64,000 nucleotides of DNA from Globodera rostochiensis (GCA_018350325.1 JAEVLN010000011.1:926449-990448); one strand, 5' to 3'; counted from the stretch's first letter, positions 49,901-63,751 are shown. Notes: generated by a model not told the origin, from the letters alone. Translations and numbers: made by a program.

Positions 49901-52900
49901 CAGAATTGCAAAAAAGACAGAATTGTAACAAAAACAGACCAGAATTGCAACAAAAACAGACCAGAATTGCAACAAAAACAGACCAGAATTGTCAAAAAAC
50001 AAATCTGAATTACAGGCAAAAGACCAAATTGCAGCAATAAAACCAGTATTGCAACAAAAGACAGACTTGTGACAAAAACGGATCAGAATTGCAACAAAAA
50101 CAGACGAAAATTGCAACAAAAGACAGAATTGTGACAAAAACGGATCAGAATTGCAACAAAAACAGACCAGAATTGTAACAAAAAGCAGAAATGAATTACA
50201 GGAAAAAGACCAGAACTGCAGCAATAAAACCAGTATTGCAACAAAAACAGACCAGAATTAAACAAAGACCAGAATTGCAAAAAAGACAGAATTGTAACAA
50301 AAACAGACCAGAATTGCAACAAAAACAGACCCGAAATTCCAACAAAAGACAGAATTGTAACAAAAACAGACCAGAATTGCAACAAAAACAGACCAGAATT
50401 GCAACAAAAACAGACCAGAATTGCAAAAAAACAAATTGTACAGAAAAGACCAATTGCAGCAAAAACCATATTGCAACAAAAAAGACCTGTAAAACGCAAA
50501 GCAAAAAACAGACAAATTGCAACAAAAGACAGAATTGTGACAAAAACGGACCAGAATTGCAACAAAAACAGACCAGAATTGAACAAAAAGCAGAAAGAAA
50601 TTTCAGAAACAGACCAGAATTGCAACAAAAAACCAGAATTGAAAAACAGACCAGAATTAAAAAAGACCAGAATTGCAACAAAAACAATTCAACAAAAAGA
50701 CCAGAACTGCAGCAAAAAACCATAATTGCAACAAAAACAGACCAGAATTGAACAAAAAAGACCAGAATTGTAACAAAACAGACCAGAATTGCAACAAAAA
50801 GACCAGAATTGTCAAAAAGAACCAAATTGTACAAAAAAACCAGAATTGCACAAAAAAACCAGAATTGTAACAAAAGACAGAATTGTCAACAAAAAAACCA
50901 GAATTGCAACAAAAACAGACCAGAATTGCAACAAAAGACAGAATTGTACAAAACGACAGAATTGCAACAAAAAACAACCAGAATTGTAACAAAAAGCAGA
51001 CCTGAATTAGACAAAAGACAGAATTGCAACAAAAAACCAGTATTGCAACAAAAAGACCAGAATTGCAACAAAAGACCAGAATTCCCAAAAAAGACAGAAT
51101 TGTAACAAAAACAGACCAGAATTGTAACAAAAACAGACAGAACTTGCACAAAAAAACCAGAATTGCAACAAAAAACCAGAATGCAACAAAAACAGACCAG
51201 AATTGTAACAAAAGACCAGAATTGCAAAAAAGACAGAATTGTAACAAAAACAGACCAGAATTGCAACAAAAAAGACCAGAATTGCAACAAAAGACCAGAA
51301 TTGAACAAAACGACCAGAACTGCACCAAAAATACACCAGAATTGTAACAAAACCAGACCAGAACTGCAGCAAAAATACACCAGAATTGTAACAAAAAAGA
51401 CTGAATTACAGCGAAAAGCCCAGAATTGCAGCAAAAACAGACCAAAATTGCAACAAAAGACAGAATTGTAACAAAACAATTCCAACAAAAAAGACCAGAA
51501 CTGCTGCAAAAACATACCATAATTGTAACAAAAACAGACCAGAACTGCACCAAAAATACACCAGAATTGTAACAAAACCAGACCAGAATTGCAAGAAAAA
51601 CAAAACAGACCAGAATTGCAACAAAAAACAGAATTGTACAAAAACGGACCAGAATTGCAGCAAAAACAGACCAGAATTGCAACAAAAGACAGGTAACAAA
51701 AACAGACCAGAACTGCAGCAAAAATACACCAGAATTGCAACAAAAACAGACAAGAATCCCAAAAAAGACAAAATTGTAACAAAACAGACCAGAATTGTAA
51801 CAAAAAGCAGAAATGAATTACAGGAAAAAGACCAGAACTGCAGCAATAAAACCAGTATTGCAACAAAAACAGACCAGAATTAAACAAAGACCAGAATTGC
51901 AAAAAAGACAGAATTGTAACAAAAACAGACCAGAATTGCAACAAAAACAGACCCGAAATTCCAACAAAAGACAGAATTGTAACAAAAACAGACCAGAATT
52001 GCAACAAAAACAGACCAGAATTGTCAAAAAACAAATCTGAATTACAGGAAAAAGACCAAATTGCAGCAATAAAACCAGTATTGCAACAAAAGACAGACTT
52101 GTGACAAAAACGGATCAGAATTGCAACAAAAACAGACGAAAATTGCAACAAAAGACAGAATTGTGACAAAAACGGATCAGAATTGCAACAAAAACAGACC
52201 AGAATTGTAACAAAAAGCAGAAATGAATTACAGGAAAAAGACCAGAACTGCAGCAATAAAACCAGTAATGCAACAAAACAGACCAGAATTGCAAAAAAGA
52301 CAGAATGGTAACAAAAACAATTCCAACAAAAAAGACCAGAACTGCTGCAAAAGATACCATAATTGTAACAAAAACAGACCAGAACTGCACCAAAAATACA
52401 CCAGAATTGTAACAAAACCAGACCAGAATTGCAACAAAAGACAGAATTGTACAAAAACGAACCAGAAATGCAGCAAAAATACACAAGAATTGTAACAAAA
52501 ACAGACCTGAATTGTAACAAAAGACAGAATTGTAACAAAAACAGCCCGGAATTGCAACAAAAACAGACCAGAATTGCAACAAAAGACAGAATTGTACAAA
52601 AACGAACCAGAAATGCAGCAAAAATACACAAGAATTGTAACAAAAACAGACCTGAATTGTAACAAAAGACAGAATTGTAACAAAAACAGCCCGGAATTGC
52701 AACAAAAACAGACCAGAATTGCAACAAAACTGACCAGAATCCCAAAAAAGACAGAATTGTAACAAAACAGACCAGAATTGTAACAAAAAGCAGAAATGAA
52801 TTACAGGAAAAAGACCAGAACTGCAGCAATAAAACCAGTATTGCAACAAAAACAGACCAGAATTAAACAAAGACCAGAATTGCAAAAAAGACAGAATTGT

Positions 52901-53238
52901 AACAAAAACAGACCAGAATTGCAACAAAAACAGACCCGAAATTCCAACAAAAGATAGAATTGTAACAAAAACAGACCAGAATTGCAACAAAAACAGACCA
53001 GAATTGTCAAAAAACAAATCTGAATTACAGGAAAAAGACCAAATTGCAGCAATAAACCAGTATTGCAACAAAAGACAGACTTGTGACAAAAACGGATCAG
53101 AATTGCAACAAAAACAGACCAAAATTGCAACAAAAGACAGAATTGTGACAAAAACGGATCAGAATTGCAACAAAAACAGACCAAAATTGCAACAAAAGAC
53201 AGAATTGTACAAAAACGAACCAGAATTGGAAAAAACAG
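46989..53238 (-). repeat. 21-bp array, block 2 (inverted)
   Basis: The same unit in the complementary sense (AACAAAAACAGACCAGAATTG), about 300 copies over 6.25 kb. Units are ordered into larger repeats: the marker AGAAATGAATTACAGGAAAA recurs at about 48,900, 49,808, 50,182, 51,802, 52,212 and 52,788. The change of direction at 46,986 is abrupt (ATTATGGTATAACAGACC). Confidence 0.9.
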
Positions 53239-56200
53239 ATGTCATCTGTCTTTTGTCAATTTGTTTTTGTGCAATTTGTCTTTTGAAAATTGTTTTTTGA
53301 CAATTCTGGTCTGTTTTTGTTGCAATTCTGGTCTGTTTTTGTTCAATTCTGGTCTTTTCTTTTTTGTTGCAATTCTGGTCTTTGTTAATTCTGGTCTTTT
53401 TTTTTGCAATTGGTTTTTTGCTGCAGTTCTGGTCTTTTTCCTGTAATTCATTTCTGCTTTTTGTACAATTCTGGTCTGTTTTTGTTGCAATTCTGTCTTT
53501 TTTACAATTCTGTCTTTTGTTGCAATTTGGTCTGTTTTGTGCTGGTCTGTTTTGTTGCAATTTTGTCTTTTGTGCAATTCTGGTGTTTTTTGTGTGCAGT
53601 TTTGTACTTGTCTTTTGTTGCAAATGGTTGTTTTTTGCATCATTTGTTTTTTGTATTTCTTTTTTTTTTTTTGTACAATTCTGTGTTTTTTTGCAATTCT
53701 TGGTCTGTTTTTGTTGCAATTCTGTTTTTGTGCAATTCTGGTCTGTTTTGTGAAATTCTGGTCTGTTTTTGTTGCAATTCTGGTCTGTTTTTGTTACATT
53801 TGTCTTTTTTGCAGCATTCTTGGCTTTTTTGTTGGATTGTTTTTGTTCCTTCTGTCTTTTTGTTGCAATACTGGTTTTATTGCTGCAGTTCTGGTCTTTT
53901 TCCTGTAATTCATTTCTGCTTTTTGTTACAATTCTGGTCTGTTTTTGTTGCAATTCTGATCCGTTTTTGTCACAATTCTGTCTTTTGTTGCAATTTTCGT
54001 CTGTTTTTGTTGCAATTCTGATCCGTTTTTGTCACAAGTCTGTCTTTTGTTGCAATACTGGTTTTATTGCTGCAATTTGGTCTTTTTGCCTGTAATTCAG
54101 ATTTGTTTTTTGACAATTCTGGTCTGTTTTTGTTGCAATTCTGGTCTGTTTTTGTTGCAATTCTGGTCTGTTTTTGTTACAATTCTGTCTTTTGTTGGAA
54201 TTTCGGGTCTGTTTTTGTTGCAATTCTGGTCTGTTTTTGTTACAATTCTGTCTTTTTTGCAATTCTGGTCTTTGTTTAATTCTGGTCTGTTTTTGTTGCA
54301 ATACTGGTTTTATTGCTGCAGTTCTGGTCTTTTTCCTGTAATTCATTTCTGCTTTTTGTTACAATTCTGGTCTGTTTTTGTTGCAATTCTGATCCGTTTT
54401 TGTCACAATTCTGTCTTTTGTTGCAATTTTCGTCTGTTTTTGTTGCAATTCTGATCCGTTTTTGTCACAAGTCTGTCTTTTGTTGCAATACTGGTTTTAT
54501 TGCTGCAATTTGGTCTTTTTCCTGTAATTCAGATTTGTTTTTTGACAATTCTGGTCTGTTTTTGTTGCAATTCTGGTCTGTTTTTGTTACAATTCTGTCT
54601 TTTGTTGGAATTTCGGGTCTGTTTTTGTTGCAATTCTGGTCTGTTTTTGTTACAATTCTGTCTTTTTTGCAATTCTGGTCTTTGTTTAATTCTGGTCTGT
54701 TTTTGTTGCAATACTGGTTTTATTGCTGCAGTTCTGGTCTTTTTCCTGTAATTCATTTCTGCTTTTTGTTACAATTCTGGTCTGTTTTGTTACAATTTTG
54801 TCTTTTTTGGGATTCTTGTCTGTTTTTGTTGCAATTCTGGTGTATTTTTGCTGCAGTTCTGGTCTGTTTTTGTTACCTGTCTTTTGTTGCAATTCTGGTC
54901 TGTTTTTGCTGCAATTCTGGTCCGTTTTTGTACAATTCTGTTTTTTGTTGCAATTCTGGTCTGTTTTGTTTTTCTTGCAATTCTGGTCTGGTTTTGTTAC
55001 AATTCTGGTGTATTTTTGGTGCAGTTCTGGTCTGTTTTTGTTACAATTATGGTATGTTTTTGCAGCAGTTCTGGTCTTTTTTGTTGGAATTGTTTTGTTA
55101 CAATTCTGTCTTTTGTTGCAATTTTGGTCTGTTTTTGCTGCAATTCTGGGCTTTTCGCTGTAATTCAGTCTTTTTTGTTACAATTCTGGTGTATTTTTGC
55201 TGCAGTTCTGGTCTGTTTTTGTTACAATTCTGGTGCATTTTTGGTGCAGTTCTGGTCTGTTTTTGTTACAATTATGGTATCTTTTTGCAGCAGTTCTGGT
55301 CTTTTTTGTTGGAATTGTTTTTGTTACAATTCTGTCTTTTGTTGCATTACTGGTTTTATTGCTGCAGTTCTGGTCTTTTTCCTGTAATTCATTTCTGCTT
55401 TTTGTTACAATTCTGGTCTGTTTTTGTTGCAATTCTGATCCGTTTTTGTCACAATTCTGTCTTTTGTTGCAATTCTGGTCTGTTTTTGTGCAATTTGTTT
55501 TTGTTGCAATTCTGGTTTTTTCATTGTTTTTTTCAATTTGGTTATTTGTTGAATCTGTCTTTTTTGCAATTCTGTCTTTTTGTTACAATTCTGGTTTTTT
55601 TGCTGCAATTCTGGTCTTTTTTAATTGGTTTGTTTTTGTTGATTTTTTCAATTCTGTCGTTTTTGTTCAATTCTGTCTTTTTTTGCTTTTTGTTCAATTC
55701 TGGTCTGTTTTTCATTATTTTTTGTTCATCTGTTTTGTTGCAATTCTGGTCTGTTTTTTGCTGCATTCTGGTCTGGTTTTGTACAATTCTGTCTTTTTTT
55801 CATTTGGTCTGTTTTTGTTACAATTCTGTCTTTTTGTTTGTCTGTTTGTTATTTGTTTTTTTGTTCAATTCTGGCTGTTTTGTTACATATTTTTGTGTTC
55901 TGTTTTTGTTACAATTCTGGTCTTTTTTGTTGATTCTGTCTTTTTTGCAATTCTGGTTTTGTTTCAATTCTGGTCTTTTTTTTGCAAATTCGGTTTTTTT
56001 TCAATTGTTTTGTTCAATTAGTCTTTTTTTGTTGCAATTCTGGTCTGTTTTTGTTGCAATTCTGGTCGTTTTTGTACAATTCTGTTTTGTTGCAATTCTG
56101 GTTGTTTTTTACTGGTCTTTTTTGTTGCAATACTGGTTTTTTGCAATTCTGGTCTTTTTTGTTCAATTTCTGTTTTTGTTACAATTCTGGTTGTTTTTGT

Positions 56201-59200
56201 TGCAATTCTGGTTTTTTGTTTTCTGGTCTGTTTTTGTTTCAATTCTGTTTTTTGTTGCAATTCTGGTCTTTTTTATTCGTCTGTTACTTATTTTTTTTGT
56301 TACAATTCTGTCTTTTTTCAATTCTGTCTTTTGTTTTTTCTTTTGTTGAATGTTTTATTCTGCAATTTGGTTTTTTTTGAATTCCTTTGTTTTTGTTCAA
56401 TTCTGGTCTGTTTTTGTTCAATTCTGTTTTTTTGATCGTTTTTGTTACAATTCTGTTTTTGTTGCAATTCTGGTCTGTTTTTTTGCAATTCTGCTTTTCT
56501 TCAATTCTTTTTGTTACAATTCTGGTCTTTTTGTTCAATTGGTTTTTTTGTGCATTCTGTCTTTTGCTGCAATTCTGATCTGTTTTTGTACAATTCTGGT
56601 CTTTTTGTTTATTGCAATCTGTTTTTGTTCAATTCTGGTCTTTTTCTGAATTCGGTCTGTTTTTGTTGACAATTCTGGTCTGTTTTTGTTACAATTCTGG
56701 TCTGTTTTTCATTCTGGTTTTTTAATTCTTCTGTTTTTTTTCAATCTTTTTTTGTGAATTCTGGTCTGTTTTTGTTCAATTATTTCTGCTTTTTGTTACA
56801 ATTCTGTTTTTTTTGTTCAATTCTGTCTTTTTTGAATTCTGGTCTGTTTTTGTTGCAATTCTGGTTTTTTTGCTGCAGTTCTGGTCTTTTTTCATTATCT
56901 TTCTTTTTTGTTCAATTCTGGTTGTTTTTTTACAATTCGTTTTTTTTGCAATTCTGGTCTGTTTTGTTCAATTCTGTTTTTTGTGGTCTGTTTTTGTTCA
57001 ATTTGGTGTTTTTTCAATATCTGTTTTATTGTCAATTTGGTTTCTGTTTTTGTAAATTCTGTTTTGTTCAATCTGGTCTTTTTTGTGCAATTCTGGTTCG
57101 TTTTTTACAATTCTGTCTTTTGTTGCAATTCTGGTCTGTTTTTGTTGCAATTCTGGTCTGTTTTTGTTACAAGTTTTGTCTTTTGTTGCAATACTGGTTT
57201 TATTTTCTTTCAATTTGGTCTTTTGCCTGTAATTCAGATTTGTTTTTTGACAATTCTGGTCTGTTTTTGTTGCAATTCTGGTCTGTTTTTGTTACAATTC
57301 TGTCTTTTGTTGGAATTTCGGGTCTCTTTTTGTTGCAATTCTGGTTTTTTTTGTTACAATTCTGTCGTTTTTGCAATTCTGGTCTTTGTTTAATTCTGGT
57401 CTGTTTTGTTGGCAATACTGGTTTTATTGCTGCAGTTCTGGTCTTTTTCCCTGGCAATTTTTATTTCTGCTTTTTGTTACAATTCGGTCGTTTTGTTAAC
57501 AATTTGTCTTTTTTGGATTCTGTCTGTTTTTGTTGCAATTCTGTGTATTTTGCTGCAGTTCTGGTCTGTTTTTGTTACCTGTCTGATCTGTTTTTTGTTC
57601 AATTCTGGTCTGTTTTGTGTACAATTCTGTTTTTTTTTGCAATCGGTCTGGTTTTTGTTTTTTTGCAATTCTGGTCTGTTTTTGTTACAATTCTGGTGTT
57701 TTTTGTGCAGTTCTGGTCTTTTGTTGTCAATTATGGTCTGTTTTTGTTAGCAGTTCTGGTCTTTTTTTGTTGATTTGTTTTTTGTTACAATTCTGTCTTT
57801 TTTTGCATTTGTCTGTTTTGTTTTTTCTTAATTCTGGGTGGGTCTGTTTGTACCTGTTTTGTTGCAATCTGGTCTGTTTTTGCTGTACAATCTTTGCAAT
57901 TCTGGTCTGTTTTTTTGTGTCAATTCTGTCTTTTGGGGATTTTGTGGTCTGTTTTGTTACAATTATGTCTTTTTGTTTCTGTCTTTTTTTGTTACAATTT
58001 GGTCTTTTTTATTCAAGTCTGTTTGTTACATTTTTGTTTTTTCTGTCTTTTTTGTTCGTTTTTGTACAATTCTGTCTTTGTTGAATTTGGGTCTGTTTTT
58101 GTTGCAATTCGGTCTGTTTTTGTTACAATTCTGTCTTTTGTAATTCAGGTCTGTTTTGTTAATTCTGGTTGTTTTTGTTGCAATTCTGGTTTTTTTGCAA
58201 TTCTGGTCTTTTTCTGCAATTCTGGTCTGTTTTTGTTACAATTCTGGTCTTTTTTGTTGCAATTCTGGTCGTTTTTTTACAATTCTGTTTTTTGCAATTC
58301 TGGTTTTTTGTTGCAATTTGTTTTTTTGTCCTTGTCTTTTTTGCAATTCTGGCTGTTTTGTTGCATACTGGTTTTTGCTGCAGTTCTGGTTTTTTCTGTA
58401 ATCATTTCTGCTTTTTTTCAATTCTGGTGTTTTTGTTGCAATTCTGATCCCTTTTTGTCACAATTCTGTCTTTTGTTGCAATTTTCTGGTCTGTTTTTGT
58501 TACAATTCTGTCGTTTTTGTCAAGTCTGTCTTTGTTTGCAATTCTGGTTTTATTGCTGCAATTGTGTTTTCTGTATCGTTTTTTTTACAATTCTTTGTTT
58601 TTGTTGCAATTCTGGTCTGTTTTTGTTAATTCTTGTTTTTTGATTTCGAGTCTGTTTTTGTTGCAATTCTGGTCTGTTTTTGTTAATTCTTTTTTTTGCA
58701 ATTCTGTCTTTTTTAATTGTTTTTTGTGCAATTTGCTTTCTTTAATTCTGCGTTCTTCTTTTTCCTGTATTATTTCTGTTAATTGTTCAGTTCTGGTTGT
58801 AATTTGTCAATTTGGTTGTTTTTTAATTTCTTTTTGTATTTGGTTGTTTTTTTGCAATTCTGGTTGTTTTTGTTACAATTCTGTCTTTTGTTAAATGTTT
58901 TTGGTCGTTTTTTTTGCAATTCTTCTGTTTTTGTTACAATTCTGGTCTGTTTTGTTCAATTTTTTTTTGATTCTTGTCTGTTTTTGTTGCAATTCTGGTG
59001 TTTTTGCGCAGTTCTGGTCTTTTTTGTTCTGTTTTTGTTCAATTCTGGTCTTTTTTGCTACAATTCTGTTTTTGTTGCAATTCTGGTTGTTTTGTTTTTT
59101 TCAATTGTCTGTTTTGCAATTCTGGTCTGTTTTTGTGCAATTCTGGTTTTTTTGTTACAATTCTGTTTTTGTTGGAATTTGGGTCTGTTTTTGTTGCAAT

Positions 59201-62200
59201 TCTGGTATTCTGTTTGTTCAATTCTGTCTTTTTTGCAATTCTGGTTTTGTTTAATTTGGTCTTTTTTGTTGCAATTCTGGTTATTTGTTCTGGTTTTTTC
59301 TGAATTTTTTTCTGTTTTTTCAATTCTGGTCTGTTTTGTTACAATTTGTCGTTTTTGTCTGTTCTGTTCAATTTGGTTGTTTTTTTGTATTGCTGTTTTT
59401 TTGTTAATTCTGGTGCTTTTTGTTGCAATTCTGGTCTGTTTTGTTACAATTCTTGTTTTTGTATTCTGGTCTTTTTTATTTCTGTTTTTGTTACAATTCT
59501 GTTTTGTTGCAATTCTGGTCTTTTTCTTAATTCATTCGCTTTTTTGTTACAATTCTGGGCTTTTTGTTGCAATTCTGTCGTTTTTGACATTCTTTTGTTG
59601 CAATTTTGTTTTTTTGCTGCATTCTGGTTCGTTTTTATTCTAGTCTGTTTTTGTTCAATATTGGTTTTTGCTGAATTTGTTCTTTGCTGTAATTTTGTTT
59701 TTTGAAATTTGGTCTGTTTTTGTTGCAATTCTGGTTGTTTTTGTACAATTCTGTCTTTTGTTGCAATTCTGGTCTTTTTTGTTGCAATTTGGTGTTTTTG
59801 TTACATTTGTTTTTTTGCAATTCTGTTTTTTTAATTCTGGCTGTTTTGTTCAAATGTTTTATTGCTGACTTCTGGTCTTTTTCCTGAATTTTTTTCTTTG
59901 TTACAATTCTGTCTTTTTGCACAATTCTGTCTTTTTTGTTCAATTCTGTTTTTGTTGCAATCGTTCTTCTGCATTCTGTCTTTGATTTCGTCTGTTTTTT
60001 GCAATTCTGTCGTTTTTGTAAATTTTTTTTGTTGCAATTTGGTCTGTTGTTTTTTCTTGTGTCTGGTCTGTTGTTCCTGTTTTTGTCAGTTCTGTTTTTG
60101 TTACAATTTGTCTGTTTTTTGTTATTCTTGGTCTTTTTTTGTTACAATTCTGTCTTTTGTTGATTTGGTCTGTTTTTGTTGCAATTCTTGGTCTTTTGTT
60201 CAATTTGTCTTTTTTTTGCAATTCTGGTCTTTTTTGCTGGTTTGTTGTTATAATTTGTTTTTGTGCATTCTGGTCGTTTTGTCAATTCTGTTATTTTGTA
60301 GTTCTGTCTTTTTTGTTACAATTCTGGTTTTTTGAATTCGGTCTTTTTTAATTCGTTGTTTTTGTTGCAATTCTGGTCTTTTTTGTGCATTCTGGTTTGT
60401 TTTTGTTCATTTGGTTTTTTGCAGTATTCTTCTGTTTTTGTTACAATTCTGGTCTTTTTGTTGCAATTCTGATTTGTTTTTAAGTTGCATTTCTGGTCTT
60501 TTTCTGGTTATTTTATTGATCCGTTTGTATCTGTCTTTTGTTCAATTTGGTTTTTTGCGCAATTTGGTCTTTTTGTAATTGATTTGTTTTTTATCAATTC
60601 TGTCTTTTTGTTCAATTCTGGTCTTTTTTGCAATTCTGTCTTTTTTGCAATTTTGTCTTTTGTTGCAATTCTGGTCTTTTTTGCTCAATTCTGCTTTTTC
60701 AATCTGTCTTTTTTAATTCTGTCTTTTGTTGCAATCGGTTTTTCTGCGTTCTGGTTTTTTACAATTCTGGTTTTTTTGGTGCAATTCTGGTCTGTTTTTG
60801 TTACAATTTGTCTTTTGTTGGAATTTGGTTGTTTTGGCATTCTGGTCTTTTTTGTTGCAATTTTTTTGTTACATTCTGGTTCTTTTCCCTGTAATTTATT
60901 TCTGCTTTTTGTTACAATTCTGGTCTGTTTTGTTACAATTTTGTCTTTTTTGGGATTCTTGTCTGTTTTTGTTGCAATTCTGGTGTATTTTTGCTGCAGT
61001 TCTGGTCTGTTTTTGTTACCTGTCTTTTGTTGCAATTCTGGTCTGTTTTTGCTGTACAATTCTGTTTTTTGTTGCAATTCTGGTCTGTTTTGTTTTTCTT
61101 GCAATTGTGGTCTGGATTTGTTGCACTTCTGGTGGATTTTTGTGCAGTTCCTGTTTTTGTTACAATTATGGTCTGTTTTTGCTGCTGTTCTGGTCTTTTT
61201 TGTTGGGATTGTTTTTGTTACAATTCTGTATTTTGTTGCAATTCTGGTCTGTTTTTGCTGCAATTCTGGGCTTTTCGCTGTAATTTAGTCTTTTTTGTTG
61301 CAATTCTGGTCTGTTTTTGCCTCAATTCTGGTTCGTTTTTGTACAATTCTGTCTTTTGTTGCAATTCTGGTCTGGTTTTGTTACAATTCTGGTGTATTTT
61401 TGGTGCAGTTCTGGTCTGTTTTTGTTACAATTATGGTATCTTTTGCAGCAGTTCTGGTCTTTTTTGTTGGAATTGTTTTTGTTACAATTCTGTCTTTTTT
61501 GCAATTCTGGTCTGTTTTGTTGCATTACTGGTTTTATTGCTGCAGTTCTGGTCTTTTTCCTGTAATTCATTTCTGCTTTTTGTTACAATTCTGGTCTGTT
61601 TTTGTTGCAATTCTGATCCGTTTTTGTCACAATTCTGTCTTTTGTTGCAATTTTCGTCTGTTTTTGTTGCAATTCTGATCCGTTTTTGTCACAAGTCTGT
61701 CTTTTGTTGCAATACTGGTTTTATTGCTGCAATTTGGTCTTTTTCCTGTAATTCAGATTTGTTTTTTGACAATTCTGGTCTGTTTTTGTTGCAATTCTGG
61801 TCTGTTTTTGTTACAATTCTGTCTTTTGTTGGAATTTCGGGTCTGTTTTTGTTGCAATTCTGGTCTGTTTTTGTTACAATTCTGTCTTTTTTGCAATTCT
61901 GGTCTTTGTTTAATTCTGGTCTGTTTTTGTTGCAATACTGGTTTTATTGCTGCAGTTCTGGTCTTTTTCCTGTAATTTATTTCTGCTTTTTGTTACAATT
62001 CTGGTCTGTTTTGTTACAATTTTGTCTTTTTTGGGATTCTTGTCTGTTTTTGTTGCAATTCTGGTGTATTTTTGCTGCAGTTCTGGTCTGTTTTTGTTAC
62101 CTGTCTTTTGTTGCAATTCTGGTCTGTTTTTGCTGTACAATTCTGTTTTTTGTTGCAATTCTGGTCTGTTTTGTTTTTCTTGCAATTGTGGTCTGGTTTT

Positions 62201-62803
62201 GTTGCACTTCTGGTGGATTTTTGTGCAGTTCCTGTTTTTGTTACAATTATGGTCTGTTTTTGCTGCTGTTCTGGTCTTTTTTGTTGGGATTGTTTTTGTT
62301 ACAATTCTGTATTTTGTTGCAATTCTGGTCTGTTTTTGCTGCAATTCTGGGCTTTTCGCTGTAATTTAGTCTTTTTTGTTACAATTCTGGTGTATTTTTG
62401 CTGCAGTTCTGGTCTGTTTTTGTTACAATTCTGTCTTTTGTTGCAATTCTGGTCTGTTTTTGCTGCAATTCTGGTCCGTTTTTGTACAATTCTGTTTTTT
62501 GTTGCAATTCTGGTCTATTTTGTTTTTCTTGCAATTCTGGTCTGGTTTTGTTACAATTCTGGTGTATTTTTGGTGCAGTTCTGGTCTGTTTTTGTTAGAA
62601 TTATGGTATGTTTTTGCAGCAGTTCTGGTCTTTTTTGTTGTCATTGTTTTTGTTACAATTCTGTCTTTTGTTGCAATTCTGGTCTGTTTTTGCTGCAATT
62701 CTGATCCGTTTTTGTACAATTCTGTCTTTTGCTGCAATTCTGGTTTGTTTTGTTTTTCTTGTAATTCTGGTCTGGTTTTGTTACAATTCTGGTGTATTTT
62801 TGG
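53239..62803 (+). repeat. 21-bp array, block 3 (forward)
   Basis: 9.6 kb of the unit in the plus sense. The turning point is AAAACAGATG-T-CATCTGTCTTTT. Segment 54,313-55,200 is nearly the exact inverse of about 51,380-52,230, and 60,890-61,290 is repeated at 61,970-62,370. The stretch 55,400-60,880 is the most degenerate. The TTCCTGTAATTCATTTCTGC marker recurs at about 53,437, 53,903, 54,337, 54,747, 55,379 and 61,560. Long open frames in both directions result from the 21-bp period. Confidence 0.9.
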
Positions 62804-62870
62804 AAAAAGCAGCCTAATTAATTGGAAAAAACAATTTAAAGATGAAGTTTAGAGCCGTTGAACTGATGTG
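62804..62870 (+). pseudogene. 3'-terminal HTH family fragment at array border
   Basis: Directly after the last array unit comes sequence for SSLINWKKQFKDEV and a stop, the tail of the last HTH unit. The family 3' flank is not preserved beyond it. Confidence 0.75.
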
Positions 62871-63271
62871 CTAACTCCACCACCGTGATTGATTTAAGAA
62901 TCACAATTTAAGCGTCGAAAAAAGGCTCAAAGAGCTTAAAATTTTAAAAAATGGTGGCAATCGATAAAAATGGATACAAGAATTCGTAACCTTAAAATGG
63001 AAAAATGATCGCCGCTCCTCCCGTATCATTCATTAGTCTCCGGTCGAGCAAAAAAATTCTATCGAAAACTTTATTGATTAAAATCCAAATTTTTTTTCAA
63101 GTTTTTAAATCCATACAAACAATTTTTATTATTTTAGAAGGTGCAATTTAAAAACGAACATCCAAAATTAACCTAAAAATCCAATGTTTTGAGAGGCCGC
63201 TTTGAGATTTTGAATACACAACGCCAAATCACGATTTCTCCTTTAAAATTAGAAATTTTTAGACTTTCAGC
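62871..63271. other. No recognised gene
   Basis: AT-rich spacer between the array border and the next element. Confidence 0.4.
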
Positions 63272-63471
63272 TAGGGTTGGACGGGACCGGTTCCGGGACG
63301 GGATTTTCCGGTTTTTTCAGGTCCCGGTCCCGGTCGGCACAGGATTTTTGAAAACTGAAAGTCCCGGTTTTTTGGTCCCGCCTGGACCAGGACCAACCGG
63401 GAAAAAAGTACACCCCTAATGATGGCATCATCGAGCGACAATTTCAACCATTTTTACTTGTTTCGCTGAGC

Positions 63472-63545
63472 GGGTCGATGGCCTAGTGGTTTCTCGTTTT
63501 GGTGTCTTATGTTATGTGTTGGGGGTTCGAACCCGCTTGAGTGCA
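63472..63545 (+). repeat. tRNA-like segment, best preserved copy
   Basis: Box A TGGCCTAGTGG and consensus box B GGGTTCGAACCC are about 43 nt apart, with GCGGG and CCCGC partly pairing at the ends. The anticodon arm is not convincing. Confidence 0.55.
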
Positions 63546-63751
63546 AGCACTTCTTTATTGGTTTTCCTCTCTACTCAAATAGGCATCCCCTCATTAATAA
63601 GATTTTTAAATAAATATTCTAATATTTTTAAATTAAAAAAGCGCGCAAAAAAAGAATAGATACAAGAATTTTTGAAATAAATTCATCACATCTACCGAAT
63701 TTTTGCTTCAATTTTCTTAACAAAAATTGCCAATTTTTGTAAAAATTTCTC

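Noticed and set aside
46727..56349. Open frames of 534, 647 and 678 codons in the 16-kb array, rich in Phe, Leu, Cys and Trp or in Asn, Gln and Lys
   Set aside because: The unit is 21 bp, a multiple of three, so any frame free of stops in one unit stays open for many. Frames are open on both strands at the same place, have no start context or splice logic, and change with every indel.
46652..62803. CRISPR array
   Set aside because: Units are contiguous and degenerate, with no unique spacers, and the setting is eukaryotic.
4106..63545. True tRNA genes
   Set aside because: Boxes A and B are present, but acceptor and anticodon stems do not pair well and the copies lie inside transposable elements.
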